64,000 nucleotides of DNA, from the NCBI RefSeq assembly GCF_048544455.1, contig NC_133537.1, positions 19,281,541 to 19,345,540 of the forward strand, given 5' to 3'. The notes beneath the pieces are model-generated. The model was not told the origin of the DNA. It ran no database searches and saw only the letters and a list, made by a program, of their open reading frames with translations. Numbering within the stretch: the stretch's first letter is position 1; every line of letters starts with the position of its first letter. Made by a program: the position numbers and the translations under genes. Of the stretch, positions 25,268-35,965 are shown one piece after another. The DNA comes from Silene latifolia (taxonomy: Eukaryota; Streptophyta; Magnoliopsida; Caryophyllales; Caryophyllaceae).

Positions 25268-26541
25268 TGTTAGAATATGTGTCCTCCGACAATAATGCGA
25301 TCACAACTGTCGATCATGATGATCACATGTTTAAGTCTCATTTTAAAGAATACAATTGGGAAGTAATATTTTACTGTCAACTGGTCCACACATATCGGTA
25401 ATGATTGGCTGACTAGAGTTTGACATTACTGTCGTGCGACGGTGGTGATCAGTTGATCCCCTTAGGTCATACCTAAAGGGTAACACTCTTAATTGATTAT
25501 TTAATTGATCGTATGACGATACGGGTTAATTAAATTACTTAAAATTGACGGACGATTTTGTAAGTAATATTTACGTATCTCATTATAATTTGATTAAATA
25601 AGATACGGTCTAAGTGATCGAATTGTTTTATTACTTAGATGAAATTATTGTTTAAGGAAACAATTGCATTTGAATGAATAATTTATTATAAATGCAAGAT
25701 GTTGTGATTTATAATTGGTAAAATGTTTTGGTACAAGTAATTATGAATTACTAAGTCAATTTTGTATATGACGTATCTTTATTAATGCGTTGATTTTTAA
25801 TATGTTAAAAATACATAACAATTTTACATGACATGTGACATGTGACAAATTGACAAATTGACAAAGATAAAATGGAATCCATTTTATCTTAATATGGACC
25901 GAAATTAGTGGGAGTATTACGAAAATATTATGTTAATTAACTAAGTGGTAAACATAATCATTTTTACCTAAACCTAGCCATGCAAACCTAGTGCCTCTTG
26001 TGAAGAGCACCTTGCTCATGCATTGGCCCTAAGAACCCCTCCCTCTACCCGGTTTTGTGAAAGAGAAAACCATGGGTTTTTCCTCTAATTTTTACCTAAT
26101 ACACTACTAAAAAAAATTAGTGTATTATTCATTCATTCATCCACCTAAAATAAGAGTTTTAGAGAGATAAAATCCTTCCTCTTTCTCCCTTCTCTTAGCC
26201 GAAAATTAAGAGAACAAAATAATATTTTTGTCAATTTTATTCAAGTTAATATTGTTCTAGTATCAATAATATTAATTTTATTTAGAGGTTACCTTGTGTA
26301 TTAATCCTTGGGAGGGATTCTACACTTGAATCCTTGTTCATCCAATATTTGGAGAGCTCAAGAACAAGTGAGTAGGAGAACTCACTTGTGCCCAATAATC
26401 CGAAATATCAATGTAAGGGTTGATGATTTCTTCCTTATTCTTATTATTGTTTGCATGCATAAGATCAACATTTAATTTTATGACTAAATTAATTTGAAAC
26501 ATATATGAATATGTTATGTTATGAGATATAGATTTCTTACA
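25268..26541 (+). repeat. 3' LTR of copia element B
   Basis: This 1,274-bp LTR starts TGTTAGAATATG and ends TTCTTACA, and the CATGT duplication follows. Confidence 0.92.
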
Positions 26542-26546
26542 CATGT

Positions 26547-28135
26547 TTCAACTTTCTTCTTTCTCTAGCATCAAGTTCATCCGGAATGAACCCACTAACC
26601 AAATAATTCGCCAAGTCTGCAAACCATGGCTTGTTTCCCTCACTTCCATTAGGCTATCCTCTCTTAGCCATTCATTTATGGATCGACTTTCATCTTTGAT
26701 TCCATAATCACCAACCGTGAGTCTTGACAAGTGATCGGCCACGATATTTTCGACCCCGTATTTGTCCCAAATTTCAAGATCAAATTATTGAAGTAGCAAA
26801 ACCCACCTCAAGAGTCGAGGCTTAGCATCTTTCTTCACCATCAATTGTCTCAAGGCGGTGTGGTCGGTATAAACCACCACCTTGGACCCCACTAGATATG
26901 GCCGAAACTTCTCAGTAGCATGGACAATTGCAAGCATTTCTTTCTCGGTTGTGGTGTAATTGCATTGAGCTTGATCAAGTGTCTTGCTTGAGTAGTAAAT
27001 GACATGGTGTCTCGTCCACAACTTACTCCAAAACCGCTCATACGGCATAGTCGGAAGCATCACACATGATCTCGAACAGGAGACTCCAATCCGATGATCG
27101 GATTAAGGGAGTCGTTACTAATGCAAGTTTCAACCTATGAAAGGACTAAAGGCAAAGTTGATCTAATACAAAAGGAGCATCCTTGAGGAGATGTGAGGTT
27201 AATGGTTTTGCAATGTATAAAAAGTCTTTGATAAACCGCCTATAAAAGCCGGCGTGACCAAGAAAGCTTCTCACCCCTTTCACATTTGTAGGGGGTGACA
27301 AATTTTCTATCACCGCAACTTTGGCTCCGTCAACCTCTATTCCCCTTTTGGGTATGATGTGACCAAGCACAACTCCCTTCTCTACCATAAAATGGCACTT
27401 TTCCCAATTGAGGACTAAGTTTTGCTCCTCACATCGACTCAATACATTTGACAAATTGACAAGACCATGATCAAAAGAATCCCCATGGATACTAAAGTCG
27501 TCCATGAAGACCTTCATACTCTTCTCTAAAAAATCGGCGAATATGGCCATCATAAACCTTTGAAAGGTGTCGGGTGCATTACACAACCCAAATGGCATTC
27601 TCCGGTAAGCATAGACTCCAATGGGGCATGTGAATGTCGTTTTCTCTTGGTCTTCCGGGTCAATTGGCATTTGAAAAAACCCGGAATAACCATCAAGGAA
27701 ACACTAATAGGCATGCCCCGCCAATCGTTCAAGCATTTGGTCTATGAATGGGACCGGGAAGTGGTCTTTGAGGGTGGCGGCATTTAGTTTACGGTAATCA
27801 ATGCACATGCGCCACCCGGTAACCGGACGGGTAGGTAGGGAAGTTCCGCCCTCTTGCTCAACCATGGTTACCCCACCTTTCTTGGGGACCACATGGGCGG
27901 GACTTATCCACTTACTATCCGTAATTTGGTAAATAATTCTCGCCTCCAACAATTTCAAGACTTCATTTTTAACAACCTTTGCCATTTTCGGGTTCAATCG
28001 TCTTAGACCTTCTACACTAGACCGACTCCCCTCCTCTAAGACAATCCTATGCATACAAAGACTCAGACTCAACCTTTTTATGTCATTAATGCTATAGCCT
28101 AATGCTTTTCTATGGATTTTGAGAACTTTCAAAAT
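26547..28135 (-). pseudogene. RT and RNase H region of Athila element E
   Basis: On the minus strand the Ty3-type reverse transcriptase starts near 28135. It shows the WISPAHVVPKKGG and WRMCIDYRKLN motifs, then YRRMPFGLCNAPDTFQRFM and the catalytic MKVFMDDFSI box near 27500. RNase H follows at about 27050-26800 ([23 protein letters not shown]). A linker towards integrase (MADHLSRL) ends at the copia B insertion. These are standard Athila signatures. The element has several breaks. Confidence 0.88.
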
Positions 28136-28193
28136 TTTTTCTTATTAAATAGCATCTAGGCCAACATTGATGATGACCAGGTAAGTCTCTCCC

Positions 28194-28699
28194 TCACCAA
28201 GAAAGGCAGGGAGGCAAAGTTTTGAGTTGTACCTTAAGAGGGAGTAAGCCCTCAACTTTCTTGAGTACTTCATCATCAACTTCATGATCTTCTTCCATCT
28301 CTTCATCATGGATGGCAATTTGAAAGGCTTCTTCCATTTCCGACTCTTCCCTAGCCACTTCCTCAATTACTTCATCAATGATTTCAAGTGTGTATGCTTG
28401 GTTTAGCTTTGGTCCTTTCACAAAATTAGGAAGGTTAAATTCAAATTTATCGCCCTCTATTCTAAAGGTTAGCCGCCCATCTTTCACATCGATCAACACT
28501 CCACCGGTAGCCAAGAATGGCCTACCGAGGATGATGGGGGTGTGGCTATCCTCCGGAATATCGAGGACAACAAAGTCGAAGGGAATCAAATATTTTCCAA
28601 CCTTGACGGGTATGTCCTCAAGTACCCCCAAAGGGCGTTTGACGAACCTATCCTCCAATTGGAGAGTCATGCTAGTCGGGACCAAATCATCCCCACTAA
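28194..28699 (-). pseudogene. Protease end and linker of Athila element E
   Basis: The minus strand encodes the second half of an Athila aspartic protease region (FDFVVLDIPEDSHTPIILGR, then PFLATGG), followed by a glutamate-rich linker leading to RT. It is bounded on its upstream side by the Helitron-like insertion. Confidence 0.75.
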
Positions 28700-29863
28700 A
28701 CTAAAAGAATAAGAACTACTCAATATTTTCCCGCCCAAACGATTGACAATAGTGGTGGGCTCATGCTAAAATTATAATAATTGATGATTGATTTACTAAC
28801 AAATTTGCCATATAATAAAATATCTCAATAAATTATAAAGTCAAATTAAATTATTCTTTCCAAATTCAACGCAATTGATATAGTACAAAAGAAAGTGCGA
28901 CCGGTATTATACACTACCAAATCTTCCTACGAGATTATATACTTATATACTACGAAATATATTGCCTGAAATATACTCCCTCCTATTCACTATATTCTTC
29001 CCCTTTCCTTTTTTCACAAGAAATAAGAAAGTGAATTTGGACCACACAAAACACACTACCTCACATGCAATTTAATTTGGACCACACAAATCAACCCAAA
29101 AAAGGAAATAGGGAAGAAAACCCGAATAATCCGAATAAGGAAATAGGGAAGAATATAGTGGATAGGAGGGAGTATTAATCTTTTAATCATTGACATAAAA
29201 GATGCGCCCATACTGAATAAATAAATTTGCTTGGTTTCAATTTTATTTGCATTTTTTTTTTAAATAAACTGTCTTCTTTATTTTAAGTTATCTCATCCTT
29301 ATTAATATGGGTAGTTATTAATAAAGTATATGGAGTAAGATTCAATACTTTAAATTTTTCCTATTAAAAATAAAAGAAAAAAGAGTATGAGGGTAAATAG
29401 TATTTTTAATTGTTTGTAAATCATCCTTCTAGATGTGTCGTATACTGTTTATATATGTTCCGTTATAAGGTCAATATGCTTTATAGATACATTTCGTACC
29501 TAACTCAATCCTCTTATCCCCCTATAATCCTCCTATAACTAAAACTAAAAGATTAAGTCATCTATAAATTTTTCTGAACAATGCAATAACAAAGTAGTGA
29601 CTCTATATTAGATTATGTTGTTCCATAATCGCCAGCTATCATTACTTTTCATAATAAAAATAGGTTAACACAAAAATAACTTAATGTAAAAATCCTTTGA
29701 ATAATAACCCTTTTTTTATATAATACTACTAACATTATAATTAGTACATTACAACATTTATTATAAGTACTCATTTATGTAAATATTTTAAATTTTTACG
29801 AGCTCTAGCCTCTATATATCCAACTCTCACAAATACCGTGCTTTAGCACGGGATCTCAACTAG
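28700..29863 (+). mobile_element. Helitron-like non-autonomous insertion
   Basis: An AT-rich insert of about 1.16 kb splits the protease region of Athila element E. Its right end has the two hallmarks of a Helitron 3' end: a perfect hairpin CCGTGCTTTAGCACGG (29836-29851), then 8 bp later CTAG followed by T (29860-29864). There is no target duplication and no terminal inverted repeat, also as expected. The left end is less certain; a canonical TC start is not obvious, so 28700 is approximate. No Rep/helicase gene is present. A Stowaway MITE lies inside at 28976-29172. Confidence 0.6.
28976..29172. mobile_element. Stowaway-type MITE
   Basis: A 197-bp element with long terminal inverted repeats beginning CTCCCTCCTATTCACTATAT and ending with the complementary sequence, flanked by the TA duplication typical of Tc1/mariner-derived Stowaway MITEs (28974-28975 and 29173-29174). 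The interior is noncoding. Confidence 0.85.
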
Positions 29864-30850
29864 TACATATCAATTCTCTTATCAACTTTCAAGGGAAGCA
29901 GACTTACCCTAGCTCCTAAATCACATAGAGCTCTAGACATGGGAACACCGCCAATTACACAAGGTATAGAGAAACTTCCCGGGTCACCAAGCTTATGTGG
30001 CATTTTGTTTAAAAGGAGTTCACTACACTCTTCATTCAAAGCCATTATTTCTTGCTCACCCAATGTCCTCTTTTTTGACAAGATATATTTTAAGAATTTG
30101 GTGTAGGTTGGCATGTTCAATATCACCTCGATAAAGGGTAGAGTCACTTCGAGTTTTTCCAATATTTCACAAAATTTTGTGTACTTGAAGTTTTCTCTAA
30201 ACTTTAGAGCTCTAGTGGGATAGGGAATGTTATTGACAAGTTCAGAGTTAGAGGATACCTTTGGAGAAGTTGCCTTACTTGTTACCTTAGTTGAGGGTTG
30301 TAGAAGCACGTCCTCGGTGGCCTCTTCATTCCCCTCATTTGCATAAGGGAGGTCTTCAACTAAGCCATCAACATCTTTGTTCACTTGAGTTTCTCCGCTT
30401 GTAGATGCCCCACTTGTTATCTTTCCTTTCTTGGACTCACTCATCATTCCCGAAGGAGTCATTGGTGGGCTTTTCCCGTCACCATTCATTACCAACTGCT
30501 TTCTTTTTGGATGAACATAAATTTCTAGATCCTTGTAAGGGTCTTCAAGTTCAACCCCACTCCTCAATACAACCGTGTGGGATTGATGGTTTGCCGAGGC
30601 ATCTTTTGAGCTTTGGCCTTGGGCAAGCAAAACCACCAGACGGTCTTTGAGGGTTGGCTAATGCTTGGGATGTCATCCGGGCCTCCATCTCCCTTTGAGT
30701 ACCACTTGACAAATTTTCATCTCTTGGTTATGCAATGTTTGCATGTTCTTCAACATCCTCACCATTTCACCATATGAACTCATTGGGTTGAACTGAGCCA
30801 ACCACCGCCTCATATATAATCACATCCATGTGACTTCCAACCTTCTTAAA
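29864..30850 (-). pseudogene. Gag end and protease start of Athila element E
   Basis: On the minus strand one sees the end of Gag (a segment like SYGEMVRMLKNMQ near 30780), a variable acidic stretch, the conserved PYPTRALKFRE box (about 30220) and the start of the aspartic protease (LGDPGSFSIPCVIGG, then SRALCDLGARVSLLP). The upstream half of gag is not in the window. LINE ORF1 sequence takes over at about 30855. Confidence 0.75.
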
Positions 30851-30860
30851 AACCATCAAA

Positions 30861-31971
30861 TCATCCCCCATCATCCTCATCTCTCGCTCTCTTTTGGTTC
30901 TCATTAATGTTGGAATTATCCCGTTCTATAGCATAATTCACACATACTCCGTCTATATTACGAGCTCTTCGCAGCCATGTCCGATCCTCCCTCTTCCCCT
31001 TTTTCTCGTCACTCCTCGCTTCCAGCTTCTCCACCTGAACCTTTGCATCCCCTCTTACCGGCTCATCACCGTCAATACTCAAGATTGCCCTACCCCGCAT
31101 ACCACCCACTGACAACATACCCATATCTTCAATTATGCTCGGCACCACCTCCATCACCTCTCCCTTTTCCAATAGTCCACCCTCATCCGCCACCCTACCA
31201 CCCATCGCCGAGCCCACGTTCACGTCCATCTTCTCCCTCCCACGCCTTATTCCCTCATTACTTGAGAAATAAACCCTACGTAGTTTCTCGATCATCTCCT
31301 TCTTACTTCTCAAATATTCCGCTTCAAACTCCGGTCTAAACTCCCTGCCAATCCTACTCCCCTCAGCCACTTCTGTCTTACCAGCCTTTCGTGGCGACGC
31401 ACGCAGTCCTTCTCCAAACTTGAGCTCATCTTCTTCATAAGGTCCCTCGTCACAGTCCTTCACTTATGGCCCAATACCCAGCACCCATATCAAAATAAAG
31501 GCAGCCTCTCATACTTCACCGCAAAGGACGTAACTTGACCATTCGGCATACGAATATCAGTGGATGAACGAAGTGGTTTACGAATATCATGTAATATACG
31601 CAAATGAACAACCCTTTCCATCTCTGGAAAGGAGGCCACATCATGCACAACATACTTCCTCAACTGCTTCCCTAGCCTCCTCAAATTATCCTCATTCGTA
31701 CAACCTTTAATCGGAAGATCATATATGCGTGTCCAAATAGGAAGCTTATAGAGCTGTGTATCGGTCATCATTCCCTCAATATTAGGTTCATTAAAGCACC
31801 ACGCAAACTTATCGAAGTTCCGCGGTTGCCCTTCGATAACCTTACTTTTATTACGTTCATCTTTAAACCGGAAATAAAGATCTTCTCTTTAGCATCCAGA
31901 ACATTACCAATCACCTTGCCTCTCAGGCTCCACAAACGTAACATCCTTATTTGCTGGATCTTTAATCCTAA
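30861..31971 (-). pseudogene. L1-type LINE ORF1 fragment
   Basis: The minus strand encodes a degraded plant L1 ORF1 (RNA-binding, DUF4283 plus CCHC-knuckle family). Recognisable parts are a segment FDKFAWCFNEPNIEG (about 31820-31776, in a shifted frame), IWTRIYDLPIKG (about 31745-31710), VVHLRILHDIRKPL (about 31615-31575) and FAVKYERLPLF (about 31522-31490). The position of the zinc knuckle comes next, but its cysteines are replaced and a stop follows. The KFGEGLRASPRK segment is at about 31420-31385, and a charged tail ends near 30861. Frameshifts and stops show a dead copy. It is on the same strand as the RT fragment at 1-662. Confidence 0.8.
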
Positions 31972-32574
31972 GGGCTTGCTTGGGATGAGTGTAATCATTA
32001 AAGGAGTAATAAGAGCTAAAATAAGAAGAAATGGGAGGAGATTGATACTTTGTGGTGGTTGTGGATGGTGGAAAGAGGAGGTGAGGGAGGAATTATTACC
32101 TCTATATGGAGGTAATTATTACTTGGAAGGAGAGGTGGGTAATAATTACTCCCTTAATGGAGGGAATATTTGTACCACCCCACGTTAATTGAAGAGGTCT
32201 AGTGATAGGCTTAAATGACTAGTGCTTAAAGGGATTAAAAGTACTACCCATATCAACAAAGTGCACTTTCTTTTATGGTCATCCATGCAAAAGAACTCCA
32301 CAGTCTAGCGTGCTTGGTTGGGAGTGGATAGGTGACTGAGTGAGGACAAAATGCGCTATAAAGAACCCGTGTTGATCTGTGGGCCATGTACACAGCCTGG
32401 TGAGCTATCGTAAGTAACCGCTCTTGATCCGGTTTGGGTCGGGGTGTTACAATATTACACTATATTTCCCCATTTCTATCCATTTCTATCTCCAAACCCA
32501 TCCCTTCTCTCCATTTTTTAGTTCATTTTATCTTTATTACTCCCTTAATTATTACTCTCATCCCAAGCAAATCC
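31972..32574. mobile_element. MITE-like element with long terminal inverted repeats
   Basis: The left end GGGCTTGCTTGGGATGAG and the right end (reverse complement GGATTTGCTTGGGATGAG) form inverted repeats that extend, with mismatches, for about 60 bp including a GGGAGTAATAA-like stretch. Flanks are TAA on the left and TAC on the right, so a 3-bp duplication is possible but imperfect (PIF/Harbinger-like). Without the Cassandra solo LTR inside, it is about 320 bp and noncoding. It abuts the truncated LINE ORF1. Confidence 0.65.
32171..32451 (+). mobile_element. Cassandra solo LTR
   Basis: A 281-bp single LTR starts TGTACCACCCC and ends GGGGTGTTACA, with a perfect ATATT duplication (32166-32170 and 32452-32456). 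It aligns to the Cassandra LTRs at 14211 and 14710. The 5S-derived part is shorter here, keeping only the A-box side. A solo LTR with intact duplication is the usual product of recombination between two LTRs. Confidence 0.88.
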
Positions 32575-33431
32575 TACATGTATAAATAACAAGTAACCTA
32601 AATAGAGGGAGTATTTTATACAATTCAACTGATTAAAATGAATTACTCCTTAATAAAGTTTTAAACCGCAAAGCACTTGAGCAAAAAAATATTTTTAAGA
32701 TTTCGGTTAGTAAAGTGAAGTATTGATAATTCAGATCAGTAAGGTGAAATTAGGTTGCATCTCAAACACCATTTTAAAACTATCAAATATAAATCTCCAT
32801 AAGTAATTGTATATTATACTCCGTAGCTTATAGCGTAAAATGCTTTTATATTTCGTTTACGGTGTACTCTTTTAGTTTATGAATGAAACTTTTTTCGTGA
32901 CTACTTGACTAGGGTGTGGGTTGACACCGGTCTTGATGAGGTCTCAGACGCAATTGTTGCTTCCGACTTCGTGTCAACATTCAAATGATAATTCACGATT
33001 TTTTATCACTAAATAAATAACAGAACACTTTTCTATGGTTATTAACAATCATTTTAGGTTTTAATTTGAAGATGAAATAAGCTAGAGTAATTACAACAAT
33101 ATACTTTCAAAATTTATAGTTTCATGGACTTACTAATGGTCAATTTGGTCGTTTTAAGTTTTTAACTCATAATCCTGATTTTTAAGAAAATGAGATAGCG
33201 TCACTAGTGATACCAAATTACGCATCACCAATTCTCATTGAATTACTTTATTAATACATAACTAGTATACATCTCGCGCGTTATTATTTAGATAGGAATA
33301 TTGAAGAAAATAACAATTATTCAACTGATATTTAACTCAATGTGAAATTTAATTGTAAAATTTATTATTATTAATGTTTTGCATTAATCAGTGGAAAAGG
33401 AAAAGTTCGGTATAATCCAATAGAATATAAT
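32575..33431. other. Intergenic sequence, no gene seen
   Basis: AT-rich sequence with no coherent coding frame, tRNA-like fold or clear repeat end. A short string near 33255-33285 recalls a Helitron terminus but is too weak to call. Confidence 0.5.
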
Positions 33432-33436
33432 AAAAG

Positions 33437-33641
33437 TGAAATAATATGGTCTATATTGTATCCTTGTGTATCAAGTATATAATCGTTTTTTTGTTATAGT
33501 GTATAATATCTTTTCCTTATTCTTAGAGATAGTTTTCTTCTATGGGAGTCTCAACTAGATTGTATATACACATCATGTATTGCTCTTCATATTAATAAGA
33601 ACGATTAACCTTTCAATACTTCACTGATCTTTCGTTTATCA
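33437..33641 (+). repeat. 5' LTR of copia element D
   Basis: 205 bp, TGAAATAATATGG to TCGTTTATCA, with a TATA-like tatatacac near 33565 and a 98% match to 43899-44102. Confidence 0.92.
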
Positions 33642-33657
33642 TGGTATCGTGAGCATC
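33642..33657 (+). promoter_or_regulatory. Primer binding site of element D
   Basis: TGGTATCGTGAGCATC begins directly after the LTR and resembles the initiator tRNA-Met complement. Confidence 0.7.
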
Positions 33658-33708
33658 TCGATCCAATTTTTTTAAAATCAAAACACAAACTAACCATCAA
33701 ATTTCCAA

Positions 33709-33913
33709 GATGTCAGGAGACGATAAACTCAAAGGGAAAATTACTGGAAAATAGTCCATTCCAATGTCTTCCCCACTCTATCTTCATCCCTCGGATAGTC
33801 CGAGTCTAATGCATACGCAGACCATCTTTAACGGCGAAAATTACGAGCTATGGGCTGACGCCGTTAAGAATGGGTTGGATGCAAAAAATAAGTTAGGTTT
33901 TATTGAAGGAGAG
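33709..33913 (+). pseudogene. Start of gag of copia element D
   Basis: The Gag N-terminus begins at ATG 33709 (MSGDDKLKG) and shows the GENYELWADAV and KNKLGFIEG boxes typical of the copia Gag N-terminal domain, up to the insertion of element C. Its continuation lies on the far side of C, from 39694. Confidence 0.75.
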
Positions 33914-35433
33914 TGATGCGTGTCTTTTATATGATGTTTTACACCCTATTTTACACGCATTTCAGAGCTCATTTATGTAGTTTACGCTACTATTTTCCCC
34001 ATTTCGTCTACTTTCGTATTTTCATGTAATATTGCAGATTATTGCGAAAATGAGTAGATATCGGGCCAAATCCGTCCCTAAGTACCTTGCATTGCATTTG
34101 ACGTGAAGTATTCACTCAAGAAACGAACTTGGTGCGCATTTCGAGGCCTGAAAGATGACTTTACGTGGCTTTTTGGAGCAAACTACCAGCTACAGTGGTC
34201 GATCGACTGCCCTGTATGGTCGATCGACCAGAGCACGACTTACAGAAGCTACTGTACAGCGTAGGTTGGTCGATCGACCGGACCCAGTGGTCGATCGACC
34301 AAGCCGTTAATTCTGACGTGAATTAATAGAACGAGAATTCCGAAGCCCATTGTAATTAGGTTTAGGAATAAGAGTTGCGTAATATTTCTATATAATGTAA
34401 CCAGGTTTTTTAGAATGATCATCAAGTCATATATCATCAGTTTGAGAAAAACAATTAGGGTTTGCATTCAAGTTTAGCATTAGATTTCTTAATCATTCAA
34501 TACAATCGGTTTTGTTGGTTTATTTTCGTTCGTACTTTCGATTCTTCCTCCTGTTTTCATACGGTATTCTTCTGTTCTATTATTCAGTTTACTGCTTTAA
34601 TTTGTTCATATCTAGAATTGTTAGGTTAGAATTCTCAAAGCCAATTGTCATTTTATGTTAATTGTTCATTTAGTAAATTTAATCATGAATTCAGTATCTT
34701 TATTCGTTAATCTTGTTGTTGTTTTTATCGTAAACATGAGTAGCTAAATACCCTGTGCTAGGATGTAGGGAATCTGTAGAAGTAGGCGGCGTAGAATAGT
34801 ATACCTGAATCGCGCCATGGTCGATCGACCGCATACCCTGGTCGATCGACTGGCCACGTGAGATCAGTTTCGTTTTAATTAATTTAATTTCTATTTTTGA
34901 CGAATCGAGTGCACGCGACTAGTTGAATGCTTAGGAATTGACCGACCCAGTAAGATCGAAAGATAGGAGAGGGAAATAGACTACTTAATTGAGACGACTA
35001 AATTAATAAGATCGAGAGATAAGTTAATTTAGACTTTTAAATCACTTTTCAGGACGAAAGTTAGCATTAGTGATATTAGGGACCCGTAGCTAGATCGAAA
35101 GATGCTACCTGTTAAGAATGGACCGATAGGACTTCTTATTTTCCCGTCTCACGTGATTATCTCAGACTTGTCTAGGATACTACCGCCGAAACTATAGTGA
35201 ACCGACCATCTTAGCATCCTTTTATTATTTGATTTTATCCATTTCTTTAGTTTACTTTTATTGCATTTAGTTATAGTTTCACTCAAATCAAATCCCCCTC
35301 ACAATTGTTACCTTAGACTAGAATTAGACAACTATAAATTGCACCGCCTCTCTGTGGTTCGACCCTGACTGCCACTAGCTATAGTAGTAGTTTAGATTTA
35401 TAAATTTATCTTTGGTACTCTACGACGGTATCA
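33914..35433 (+). repeat. 5' LTR of element C
   Basis: 1,520 bp, TGATGCGTGTC to GACGGTATCA. It carries three pairs of the GTCGATCGAC palindrome (cores at 34198/34219, 34269/34290 and 34820/34841) and a TATA-like tatataatg near 34389. Confidence 0.95.
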
Positions 35434-35438
35434 AATTT

Positions 35439-35456
35439 TGGCGCCGTTGCCGGGGA
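35439..35456 (+). promoter_or_regulatory. Primer binding site of element C
   Basis: TGGCGCCGTTGCCGGGGA, five bases after the LTR, is the complement of the plant tRNA-Asp 3' end used by Athila, Tat and Ogre elements. Confidence 0.85.
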
Positions 35457-35500
35457 AACATTCCATTGTCTTTGCCCAGACAGCTAAGAAGAAAGACCCC

Positions 35501-35965
35501 ATGTGGCCAGTAACTTGTAATGTGGTTTCTGAAAAGAAATCCTATTTTGTGCTTTCTGATATGCCTGCCCCTATGCCTATTCCTGTTGTAACACCTCCGC
35601 CTCAGATTGGGAGCAAATTGGAGGAAGATTCTTCTGTTTTGGATATTGCAGGAGTTGGTTTGGGGAAGGAAGAGCCGCATGTTGCTCCAGTTGTGAAGGA
35701 GCCAATCGTTCAAAGAAGCGGCTTAGGATGTCTTAGCTATGGCACTGATGAGGAGCCAGTCAAAGTGACGGAGTCCGATTTGGATTTTGATGAGCCAGAC
35801 AAGGTCATTGATTGGGAAGATATCAGAGATGTTGATCCGTTGAGTTCTGCGGATGATGGAATTGAGAAGAGTGTCGCTGAGGAGATGAGCACTGTTGAGG
35901 CTACTTCTTGTAGCCAGAAGCCGAGCAAGTGGGCCATTCCGTGGCCATTCTTGATCAACTATTAG
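35501..35965 (+). CDS. Short ORF of unknown function in element C
   Basis: The first ATG after the primer site opens a frame of 154 residues (MWPVTCNVVSEKK at the start, WAIPWPFLINY at the end). It is acidic, with a proline-rich stretch (PAPMPIPVVTPPP) and no zinc knuckle, signal peptide or membrane segment. I do not recognise a family. The place where gag would normally start suggests a gag remnant or a product specific to this non-autonomous family. The frame stays open for its whole length, and codon choice looks coding-like, but translation is unproven. Confidence 0.4.
   Translation: MWPVTCNVVSEKKSYFVLSDMPAPMPIPVVTPPPQIGSKLEEDSSVLDIAGVGLGKEEPHVAPVVKEPIVQRSGLGCLSYGTDEEPVKVTESDLDFDEPDKVIDWEDIRDVDPLSSADDGIEKSVAEEMSTVEATSCSQKPSKWAIPWPFLINY

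Larger units (their letters stand above)
17731..26541 (+). mobile_element. Ty1/copia element B, gag-bearing and apparently pol-less
   Basis: This element is flanked by the perfect duplication CATGT (17726-17730 and 26542-26546) and inserted in the integrase region of Athila element E. Parts are a 5' LTR (17731-18996), a tRNA-Met-like primer site, a leader of 2.2 kb, an open gag (21268-22164), about 2.4 kb without recognisable protease, integrase or RT, a 3' noncoding part shared with element A (from about 24578), a purine tract and a 3' LTR (25268-26541). I count about 15 differences between LTRs of some 1,270 bp (about 1.2%), so it is young. It belongs to the same family as element A. Confidence 0.9.
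663..30850 (-). mobile_element. Broken Athila-type Ty3 LTR retrotransposon (element E)
   Basis: A large Ty3/Gypsy element of the Athila group lies on the minus strand and is heavily nested. In its own orientation I see the gag/protease region (30850-29864), the protease-RT linker, RT, RNase H, integrase (interrupted by copia B), a palindrome-rich spacer, a downstream ORF in the position where Athila relatives carry an envelope-like ORF, a long 3' noncoding part and a 3' LTR (2252-663). The 5' LTR and the first part of gag are not present; LINE ORF1 sequence begins there instead. Net of insertions it is about 11 kb, a usual Athila size. It is a fossil with several breaks and is older than copia A, copia B and Cassandra, which all inserted into it. 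Athila assignment rests on the RT, integrase and downstream-ORF signatures. Confidence 0.85.

Noticed and set aside
33245-33300. Helitron terminus in reverse orientation
   Set aside because: An ACTAGT-like string next to CGCGCG resembles one, but the stem is too short and no other end can be placed.
34196-34301. CRISPR-like array of regular repeats
   Set aside because: Palindromes come in isolated pairs in a plant retrotransposon LTR. There is no array of repeats and unique spacers of constant size and no cas genes.
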